A stretch of 8,656 nt of DNA from an uncultured Collinsella sp. (lineage in GTDB: Bacteria > Actinomycetota > Coriobacteriia > Coriobacteriales > Coriobacteriaceae), in NCBI GenBank assembly GCA_937981515.1, contig CALJNY010000314.1:1-8656 (forward strand). The letters run 5' to 3'. Below, piece after piece: positions 1 to 4,725 of the stretch. Every line of letters starts with the position of its first letter. The stretch's first letter is position 1. The notes below the pieces were generated by a model. It saw only the letters and a list, made by a program, of their open reading frames with translations, was not told where the DNA came from and did not search any database. The position numbers and the translations under genes are program-made.

Positions 1-15
1 GCGAACCTCCAGTCC

Positions 16-32
16 GGACCGCCCCGCGGTCC
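16..32. repeat. Short GC-rich hairpin near the left edge
   Basis: A perfect inverted repeat: GGACCGC (16-22), loop CCC, GCGGTCC (26-32). On the plus strand it is followed by AACTTTCT, a poor U-tract, so it could be a weak terminator for a plus-strand gene entering from the left. On the minus strand, downstream of the deglycase gene, no U-run follows it. The rest of 1-124 shows no coding sequence I can support. Confidence 0.35.
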
Positions 33-124
33 AACTTTCTGTCCGCACCCCCCTTCAAGCCCCCAAACAGGAACTATTCCACCGCAACTCATGAGGACAT
101 CGAGCTGTTAGGCTGCTCTATCCC

Positions 125-1117
125 TTAGTAATCGAGCTTCCACATGTAGCGGCGCGTCATGTAGTCCTTGTGGGTGACGGCAGAAAGCGCGCGCATGTAC
201 ACGTTGTTGAGGATCGGGGCAAAGATCAGGTGGTTGAAGTACTCGCTCACGCTGTCCTTGATGTCGTTGAGGCCGAGCTCCTTGGCGTCGAGCTGATAGA
301 CGCGCTCGCCACCGTACTGGTTGACAAAGCGGATGCCGCGCTCGTCGTTGCAGCGGCTGCGGCCGACGCTGATGAGCTGGAACAGCGAGGTGCGCTTGTC
401 CAGGATCTCGAAGGGGCCGTGGAAGAAGTCGCAGGTGTTGATGGTGCAAGAGTCGATCTGCAGCATCTCCTGCACATTGCAGATGCTAAAGACGTAGGCG
501 GCACCAAAGAGCGGACCCTGGGCCATGACGTTGATGCAGGGCTTGTCGGCGTTCTGCTCGGCCCACTTGGCAGCGAGCGGACGGGTATACTCGACGGCCT
601 TGCGATAGATGGGGTCGACCAAGTCGAACGCGGCCATGGCGGTCTCGTACTCGGCATAGCCCTCGGTCTGCTGCGTGAGCTCCACGGCGATCATGGTCAC
701 GACGGCGGAGTTGGTGCGGCCCATGCAGGACTCGTCGACGGCCAGGCTGTCGTACTGGATCTTGTAGTCGCAGACCTCGGTGAGGCCGGACTCGTCAACA
801 TAGATGGCGATGGTGCTGGCGCCGTGGTCCTTGGCGACCTGGGCGGCGACGATGGTCTCCTTGGTGCCGCGCATGGACACGACGACGGCCAGGGTGTTCT
901 CGTTGACGTAGGCCGGGGTTGCGTGCACGAATTCGTTGCTGGTGTAGCTGGAGCTCACGACCTGCGTGGCCTCGTGCTCCATAAAGTATTGAGCAGGGTA
1001 GTTGCCGCCATTGGATCCGCCGGCGCCAATCCACACGACGCGCTTGATGCCGCCCTTGTCTGCCTTGTCAGCCAAAACCTGGGAGACGACATCCTTAACC
1101 TGTTCCTGAGTAGTCAT
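125..1117 (-). CDS. SIS-domain sugar-amine 6-phosphate deglycase, FrlB/FraB-like
   Basis: 330 residues with a double SIS (sugar isomerase) fold, about the length of FrlB. Family members hydrolyse cytosolic 6-phosphorylated Amadori products, such as fructoselysine-6-phosphate to glucose-6-phosphate plus lysine. Visible features: a first SIS domain with a glycine-rich phosphosugar loop (WIGAGGSNGGN, about 29-39), the SMRGTKET segment (81-88), a second SIS domain from about 180, the signature FFHGPFEIL (231-239), and a C-terminus ending RRYMWKLDY, which resembles the RRYYGGLVEY end I recall for E. coli FrlB. Glu217 and His233 are 16 residues apart, the spacing of the Glu/His catalytic pair described for Salmonella FraB. 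The ATG at 1117 is preceded by a GAAAGG ribosome-binding site 10 nt upstream. It is divergent from a GntR regulator, as expected for a catabolic gene. The exact substrate (fructoselysine, glucoselysine, fructose-asparagine or another) cannot be read from the sequence. Confidence 0.85.
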   Translation of the reverse strand: MTTQEQVKDVVSQVLADKADKGGIKRVVWIGAGGSNGGNYPAQYFMEHEATQVVSSSYTSNEFVHATPAYVNENTLAVVVSMRGTKETIVAAQVAKDHGASTIAIYVDESGLTEVCDYKIQYDSLAVDESCMGRTNSAVVTMIAVELTQQTEGYAEYETAMAAFDLVDPIYRKAVEYTRPLAAKWAEQNADKPCINVMAQGPLFGAAYVFSICNVQEMLQIDSCTINTCDFFHGPFEILDKRTSLFQLISVGRSRCNDERGIRFVNQYGGERVYQLDAKELGLNDIKDSVSEYFNHLIFAPILNNVYMRALSAVTHKDYMTRRYMWKLDY

Positions 1118-1154
1118 CGTGCATCAGCCTTTCTTCTCGTTTGATGCTCTCGAT

Positions 1155-1171
1155 GGCATACAAGTTACATA
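1155..1171 (+). promoter_or_regulatory. Putative GntR operator, copy 1
   Basis: GGCATACAAGTTACATA recurs at 1294-1310 with one mismatch in 17. A further half-site, ACATACATG, starts at 1167, exactly 11 bp after the GCATACAAG at 1156, so the two lie on the same face of the helix. The site lies about 22 bp upstream of the deglycase ribosome-binding site, a position suited to repression. Confidence 0.55.
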
Positions 1172-1193
1172 CATGTTTTGGTTATGTCGACTA

Positions 1194-1203
1194 GTTGTAT
1201 GCT
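1194..1203 (-). promoter_or_regulatory. Putative GntR operator half-site, inverted
   Basis: GTTGTATGCT is the reverse complement of AGCATACAAC and shares the GCATACAA core with copies 1 and 2. With 1156-1163 it forms an 8-bp inverted pair separated by 31 bp. It overlaps the TG of the candidate extended -10 element for gntR. Confidence 0.45.
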
Positions 1204-1208
1204 ATATT
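1200..1208 (+). promoter_or_regulatory. Candidate extended -10 element for gntR
   Basis: TGCTATATT fits the extended -10 pattern TGnTATAAT with one mismatch in the hexamer. No good -35 is seen; TTGGTT at 1178-1183 is a weak match with 19-nt spacing. If used, transcription would start near 1215, giving a leader of about 108 nt that contains the hairpin at 1223-1256 and two operator-like sites. Confidence 0.3.
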
Positions 1209-1222
1209 TGTCTTAGAAATTT

Positions 1223-1256
1223 TGCTGGTAAGGTTTTCGATTGTTCGTTACCAGCA
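1223..1256. repeat. Perfect 9-bp inverted repeat in the divergent region
   Basis: TGCTGGTAA (1223-1231) and TTACCAGCA (1248-1256) are exact reverse complements around a 16-nt loop. The sequence differs from the ATACA half-sites. On the plus strand it is followed by the U-rich GTTTTGTTCTTG, so in a gntR leader it could act as a weak terminator or attenuator. It could equally be the operator of a second DNA-binding protein. Confidence 0.6.
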
Positions 1257-1266
1257 GTTTTGTTCT

Positions 1267-1279
1267 TGTATTGAATACA
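1267..1279. promoter_or_regulatory. Putative GntR operator, palindromic copy
   Basis: TGTATTGAATACA is a perfect palindrome (6-bp arms around a central G). It is made of two ATACA half-sites facing away from each other, the usual symmetry for a dimeric GntR winged-helix regulator. Its right half-site, GAATACATG at 1273, is 22 bp (two helical turns) from the GCATACAAG at 1295. Confidence 0.5.
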
Positions 1280-1293
1280 TGCTTGCTTAGTTA

Positions 1294-1310
1294 GGCATAC
1301 AAGTTAGATA
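1294..1310 (+). promoter_or_regulatory. Putative GntR operator, copy 2
   Basis: GGCATACAAGTTAGATA matches 1155-1171 at 16 of 17 positions. It ends just before the gntR ribosome-binding AGG at 1312-1314 and 12 nt before the start codon, so protein bound here would block transcription entering the gene. This suggests autoregulation. Confidence 0.55.
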
Positions 1311-1322
1311 TAGGTTGGCAAT

Positions 1323-2045
1323 ATGAGCGTCTCATCTAAAAAGAAACTGAGCCAATACGAGCGCTTGGCGGGCATGCTGCGCGACCGCATCGCCGCCGGC
1401 ACCTACGCGCGCGGAGACAAGCTGCCGTCCGAGATGGAACTCATGGACGAATCGGGGCTGTCGCGCAGCACCGTGCGCCATGCCCTTAAGGTGCTCGTTG
1501 ATGAGGGCCTGGTTCGCACCGAGCGCGGACGTGGTGCCTTTGTGGCCGACACGCCCGCGCTCCACGAGAACAACCTGGTGTTTTCGAGCTATACCAAGCA
1601 GGTCGAAGGCCAGGGCATGAAGCCCACCACGCGCACCGTGGACTCGGGCTTTACCAAGGCGGGCGGCAGCATAGCTAAGTTCTTTGATGCCGCCGTGGGC
1701 AGCAAGCTCGTCAAACTTGTCCGTCTGCGTTATCTGGACGATGCGCCGCTGTGCCTGGAAACCACCTATCTACCACCGAGCTTTGAGGCACTCATCGATC
1801 GCGATATCAACGGTTCGCTCTACGCCACGCTGCGACAGGAGTTCCATCGCGCACCGGCACGGGGGCATAAGACCTTTGAAGTGTGCTATGCCTCGCAAAA
1901 CGAGGCGTTTTTGCTCAACGTTGAGCGCGGGCAGGCGCTGATCCTGATCACCGACTACGTCTACGACACCGACGGCCGCCCGCTCCATGTCTCCAAGCGC
2001 ATCCAACGCACCGACCGCGCCAAATACACCGAGCCCATCGGCTAA
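1323..2045 (+). CDS. GntR-family transcriptional regulator, HutC/UTRA type
   Basis: 240 residues, the normal length for a HutC-subfamily regulator. The N-terminal winged helix-turn-helix spans about 11-75 and has the classic GntR sequence: LPSEMELMDESGLSRSTVR in the recognition region, then LVDEGLVRTERGRGAFV in the wing. A UTRA effector-binding domain follows at about 84-230 (ENNLVFSSYTKQVEGQGMKP at its start, LCLETTYLPP near 147 and a YVYDTDGRPLHVSKR end). UTRA domains generally bind small phosphorylated sugars or amino acids; B. subtilis FrlR, which controls fructoselysine genes, is a family member. Starting at the ATG at 1323 gives an AGG ribosome-binding site 8 nt upstream. The gene faces away from the deglycase gene across an operator-rich region, so it most likely represses that gene and itself, with the deglycase substrate as inducer. 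The effector identity is inferred only from the neighbour. Confidence 0.92.
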   Translation: MSVSSKKKLSQYERLAGMLRDRIAAGTYARGDKLPSEMELMDESGLSRSTVRHALKVLVDEGLVRTERGRGAFVADTPALHENNLVFSSYTKQVEGQGMKPTTRTVDSGFTKAGGSIAKFFDAAVGSKLVKLVRLRYLDDAPLCLETTYLPPSFEALIDRDINGSLYATLRQEFHRAPARGHKTFEVCYASQNEAFLLNVERGQALILITDYVYDTDGRPLHVSKRIQRTDRAKYTEPIG

Positions 2046-2080
2046 CCTGCCAAAATAGACCTGTCCCTAAATGGTAGGTT
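2044..2080. repeat. Repeat-like stem-loop at a convergent junction
   Basis: AACCTGCC (2044-2051) pairs with GGTAGGTT (2073-2080) as an 8-bp stem including one G-U. The 21-nt loop carries the core AATAGACCTGTCCCTAAA. It starts inside the gntR stop codon and extends over the stop codon of the acetyltransferase gene. The loop core resembles, from memory, a dispersed motif of the form GGGACAGGTCTATTTT seen in many bacterial intergenic regions. With only one copy in this window, its repeat status cannot be confirmed here. Confidence 0.35.
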
Positions 2081-2657
2081 TGGGGAGGTCGGGGAACCAG
2101 GTTGGTTTGGGTTGGTTGGGCGTGCGCTCGGCTAGGACCAGCTCCATCCAACACATGTCGTACCAGCGGCCGAACTTTTGGGCGCAGCGGTCAAAGGCAC
2201 CCACCAGGCGATATCCCATATGGGCATGGAAGTCCTGACTGTTGTGCGTCAGATACTCGTCGTCCTTGTCGTGCGGCACGGCAATGAGCGCGCACATATT
2301 GGTGATGCCCATCGCGATCAGACATTGCTTGAGCGTATCGTGCAACTTGCGGCCCAGCCCGCCGTGGCGCACGTCGCACGCCAGGTAGATCGACGTCTCG
2401 ACCGACCAGTCGTATGCCTCGCGGCTGTTGAGCGGGCTCACATAGGCATAGCCTACCGGACGCCCGTCCAGCTCCATCACCAAATACGGATAGCGCTTGA
2501 GCGTACGCTCGATGCGCCCGGCGAACTCCTCAACGCTCGGCACCTCGTATTCGCAGGTAATCGCCGTCTGGCGCACATACGGCTCATAGATGGCAAGCAA
2601 CGCCGGCGCGTCTTCGGGCGTCGCCAGGCGAATCGTCGGCTCGGACATCTCGGTCAT
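2067..2657 (-). CDS. GNAT N-acetyltransferase, phosphinothricin acetyltransferase-like
   Basis: 196 residues from the chosen start. Members of this GNAT subgroup (Pat/MddA-like, COG1247) transfer acetyl from acetyl-CoA to small amines such as phosphinothricin or methionine sulfoximine. Visible features: the N-terminal IRLATPEDAPALLAIYEPYV (about 9-28), YDWSVETSIYL (82-92), closely resembling the YDWTVESTVYV of Pat, then the acetyl-CoA loop RHGGLG (97-102, pattern RxxGxG) and a terminal GRWYDMCWMEL (163-173). A Pro-rich tail of about 20 residues extends past the fold, with PKPT occurring twice. The ATG at 2657 is preferred because GGAG lies 9 nt upstream. The longer frame begins with TTG at 2681 inside the terminator U-tract and lacks a ribosome-binding site; a second ATG at 2648 is also possible. 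The gene is last in a minus-strand series and converges on gntR, 21 nt apart. The natural substrate is unknown. Confidence 0.85.
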   Translation of the reverse strand: MTEMSEPTIRLATPEDAPALLAIYEPYVRQTAITCEYEVPSVEEFAGRIERTLKRYPYLVMELDGRPVGYAYVSPLNSREAYDWSVETSIYLACDVRHGGLGRKLHDTLKQCLIAMGITNMCALIAVPHDKDDEYLTHNSQDFHAHMGYRLVGAFDRCAQKFGRWYDMCWMELVLAERTPNQPKPTWFPDLPKPTI

Positions 2658-2670
2658 ACAACCCTTCTCC

Positions 2671-2716
2671 CCCAAAAGCAAAGGCCACCCTGCGCCAAAC
2701 CCGGCGCAAGGCGGCC
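2671..2716 (-). terminator. Strong intrinsic terminator after the threonine aldolase gene
   Basis: Read on the minus strand, GGCCGCCTTGCGCC (2716-2703) pairs fully with GGCGCAGGGTGGCC (2696-2683): a 14-bp stem with two G-U pairs and a 6-nt GGGTTT loop. TTTGCTTTT follows. It begins 18 nt after the aldolase stop codon. Its U-tract ends 3 nt before the GGAG ribosome-binding site of the acetyltransferase gene, so that gene depends on read-through or on a promoter upstream of the hairpin. Confidence 0.88.
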
Positions 2717-2734
2717 CCTCGTCATTACATCAGG

Positions 2735-3760
2735 CTACAGGACAGCCGCCAGCGCGTCGATGTCCTCCTGCGTCGTGGCCCAGCTGGTGCAAAAGCGCAC
2801 CACCGTATGAGTATCGTCGTACTTTTCCCAGTACTCGATCGCCGCATGCTCGCGAATGCGGGCCATATCCTCGTTGGGCAGAATCACGAACTGCTGGTTC
2901 GTGGGCGTCTCCAAGAAGAACTGGTAGCCGCGCTCGTGCAGCACACGACGCAGCGCCCGAGCGGTCTCAATCGCCTGGCGACCAATCTCAAAATACAGGC
3001 CATCGGTAAAGAGTGCCTCAAACTGGACGCCCGTCAGGCGGCCCTTGGCCAACAGCGCGCCGTGCTGCTTAATGCGCGGAATAGGATGCGCCGGGGCGTG
3101 CATGCCACAGAACACCACAGCCTCGCCGCAAAGCGCACCACACTTGGTGCCGCCGATGTAGAACACGTCACACAGCTGCGCCAGCTCGGGCAGGGTAATG
3201 TCGCACTCATCGGCCGCCAGCGCATAGGCCAGGCGAGCACCGTCCACAAACAGCGGAATCTCGCGCTTCTGGCACACCGCGTGAATCGCCGCGAGCTCGG
3301 CCTTGGAGTACAGTGTGCCGTACTCGGTCGATAGGCTCACGTACACGGCACCCGGGAACACCGTGTGCTCGTAGCTCTCGTTTTCGTAGAACACCTGGAT
3401 ATAGTTCTCGAGGTCCTCGGCGTGCATCTTGCCCTCGTAGCCGGGGATGGTGAGCACCTTGTGGCCGCCAAACTCGATGGCGCCCGCCTCGTGGCAGGCG
3501 ACGTGGCCAGTCTCGGCAGCAACGACGCCCTCGTAGGGCGCAAGCAGCATGTCGATCACCGTCGCGTTGGCCTGCGTGCCGCCCACCAGAAAAAACACGT
3601 CGGCATCGGGGGCCTGACAGGCCTCGCGGATAAGCTGCTTGGCACGCTCGGTGTGTGCATCGGTACCGTAGCCGGGCTGCGACTCCATATTGGTGTCGAC
3701 GAGCGCCTGCAGCACTGCCGGATGTGCGCCGTGGGAATAGTCGTTGTTAAACGCGAGCAT
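2735..3760 (-). CDS. ltaE: Low-specificity L-threonine aldolase (PLP-dependent)
   Basis: 341 residues, the normal length of the GLY1/LtaE family (beta-eliminating lyase, fold-type I). It cleaves L-threonine or L-allo-threonine to glycine and acetaldehyde in the cytosol, using pyridoxal phosphate. Visible features, numbered from the chosen start: FNNDYSHGAHPAVL (4-17), the phosphate-binding FFLVGGTQANAT (56-67), His90 in HVACHEAGAIEF (stacks on the cofactor ring in the family), VDGARL with Asp173 (binds the pyridine nitrogen), and YIGGTKCGA with Lys206, the expected Schiff-base lysine. No key residue is missing. The ATG at 3760 has an AGAGG ribosome-binding site 6 nt upstream. A 13-residue extension to a TTG at 3799 is open but has no such site and no family similarity. 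The gene lies 45 nt downstream of the PAP2 gene, probably cotranscribed, and a strong terminator follows it. Confidence 0.92.
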   Translation of the reverse strand: MLAFNNDYSHGAHPAVLQALVDTNMESQPGYGTDAHTERAKQLIREACQAPDADVFFLVGGTQANATVIDMLLAPYEGVVAAETGHVACHEAGAIEFGGHKVLTIPGYEGKMHAEDLENYIQVFYENESYEHTVFPGAVYVSLSTEYGTLYSKAELAAIHAVCQKREIPLFVDGARLAYALAADECDITLPELAQLCDVFYIGGTKCGALCGEAVVFCGMHAPAHPIPRIKQHGALLAKGRLTGVQFEALFTDGLYFEIGRQAIETARALRRVLHERGYQFFLETPTNQQFVILPNEDMARIREHAAIEYWEKYDDTHTVVRFCTSWATTQEDIDALAAVL

Positions 3761-3805
3761 GGCAATCCTCTCTAGCCGGGCACGGGCCCGATGATTCAAA
3801 CGGGG

Positions 3806-4669
3806 CTATTGTACGCCGTTGGGATAGGCAATGCGCGCGGCAAGGCACTCAAGCGCCAGCACCAGGGCAAAGCCGCAGCTCACGTCGCTCAAAAAATGCG
3901 CTCCGATCACGATGCGGCCAAAGGCGACGAGCGCCGCGACCACAACCGCCGCCCAAAAGACCACGCGGCGACGCGAAGGTTTTTCCTTAAAGGCCGCCGC
4001 GGGAAGCCCAGCGAGCATAAGGCCGATCGCCGCGTGCGCCGTATGTCCGCTCGCAAACGACTTGAAGCCGTCCTTGATCACGCCGGCGGCAATAAAGGCC
4101 CACTTGTCGGGGTTACCGATCACCCACCACGGCTGAAAATCGAGCCCCGGCGTCACCTCGATCACGCGCATGCGCGGGCGCGACCACAGCGGCTTGACGA
4201 TCACGTTGAGGATAATGGCCTGAACGACCCACACGGCAAGCACCATCAACGCCCAGCGCGTGAGCTCGTCGGGCGCGGTGTCACGTGTAAGGCGGTAGGC
4301 GATGAGGTTGGCTGCGATGACCAACGCAAACGTCAAAACCAGCTGAAACGCAATAAGCTTGCCGCCGACGCGCAGCGATCCGATAATCTCGTAGCCGACC
4401 AGGCCCACGTTGATCAGAACGCCCAGTGCGGCGAGCCACTTGCTCGCCTTGGAATCGGGGCGTGCCGAGCGCACGAGCATAACGCCCGCGATGCTCGCCG
4501 TCAGCTCAAACGGCAGCTCGCCGGCCGCCTCGACAAAGCGACCGAACAAGCTGGACGAGTTGAACAGCGCGCTCGAAATCTGGTAATCGAAAAACGACCC
4601 AACGAACAGACAAAAGGCCAGGATGACCGCGATAGCAGCGGCATCTTTCTTATAGATATACCCGAACAT
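3806..4669 (-). CDS. PAP2-family integral membrane phosphatase
   Basis: 287 residues. PAP2-family enzymes dephosphorylate lipid phosphates such as undecaprenyl pyrophosphate, phosphatidic acid or phosphatidylglycerol phosphate at the membrane. The protein is very hydrophobic, with about six to eight likely membrane segments (for example about 11-28, 78-97, 105-125, 137-157, 212-226, 235-255, 263-280). The three family motifs appear in order, in modified form. Motif 1 has Lys159 and Arg166 at the K-x6-R spacing (KPLWSRPRM), but Met replaces the final Pro. Motif 2 is ASGH (206-209) rather than PSGH, keeping the catalytic-type His209. Motif 3 is GRIVIGAHFLSD (251-262), keeping Arg252, nucleophile-position His258 and Asp262, with Gly for the usual Ser. 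All catalytic-type residues are present, so activity is plausible; the substrate is unknown. The ATG at 4669 follows GAAAGGAAAGC. The gene lies 56 nt after mfd and 45 nt before the aldolase gene. Confidence 0.85.
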   Translation of the reverse strand: MFGYIYKKDAAAIAVILAFCLFVGSFFDYQISSALFNSSSLFGRFVEAAGELPFELTASIAGVMLVRSARPDSKASKWLAALGVLINVGLVGYEIIGSLRVGGKLIAFQLVLTFALVIAANLIAYRLTRDTAPDELTRWALMVLAVWVVQAIILNVIVKPLWSRPRMRVIEVTPGLDFQPWWVIGNPDKWAFIAAGVIKDGFKSFASGHTAHAAIGLMLAGLPAAAFKEKPSRRRVVFWAAVVVAALVAFGRIVIGAHFLSDVSCGFALVLALECLAARIAYPNGVQ

Positions 4670-4725
4670 GCTTTCCTTTCGATGGAACCAGATTGCCCAA
4701 GTGGGGCGTTTGCAGCGTCGACCCG

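Larger units (their letters stand above)
1118..1322. promoter_or_regulatory. Divergent regulatory region between deglycase and gntR
   Basis: A 205-bp non-coding, AT-rich stretch between two divergent starts. It holds repeated ATACA-type half-sites (listed separately), a 9-bp inverted repeat and weak promoter elements. For the minus strand, TCGACA (1185-1190) lies 17 nt from TAACTT (1162-1167). The second element is a poor -10 and overlaps the leftmost operator copy. For the plus strand, the best element is the extended -10 at 1200-1208. Shared regulation by the adjacent GntR protein is an inference from the layout. Confidence 0.75.

Noticed and set aside
104..120. Imperfect hairpin (GAGC/GCTC) just after the deglycase stop codon as a terminator
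   Set aside because: Only four consecutive pairs form before a mismatch and no U-tract follows, so the minus-strand transcript may continue to the left.
170..1144. A 324-codon open frame on the plus strand opposite the deglycase gene
   Set aside because: Its translation is low-complexity (Val, Asp, Gly, Leu, Ala) without a recognisable motif, and the minus-strand frame encodes an unmistakable SIS protein with a ribosome-binding site. Long antisense frames are expected opposite GC-rich genes.
2658..2681. Eight-residue N-terminal extension of the acetyltransferase from a TTG
   Set aside because: The TTG falls in the U-tract of the upstream terminator and has no ribosome-binding site. The ATG at 2657 has GGAG at good spacing.
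3777..3790. CGGGC/GCCCG hairpin between the PAP2 and aldolase genes as a terminator
   Set aside because: The stem is only 5 bp and no U-run follows on either strand, so it gives no reason to split these two genes into separate transcripts.
3761..3799. Thirteen-residue N-terminal extension of the threonine aldolase from a TTG
   Set aside because: There is no ribosome-binding site and the extra residues are basic and unlike the family. The ATG at 3760 has AGAGG 6 nt upstream and gives the normal length.
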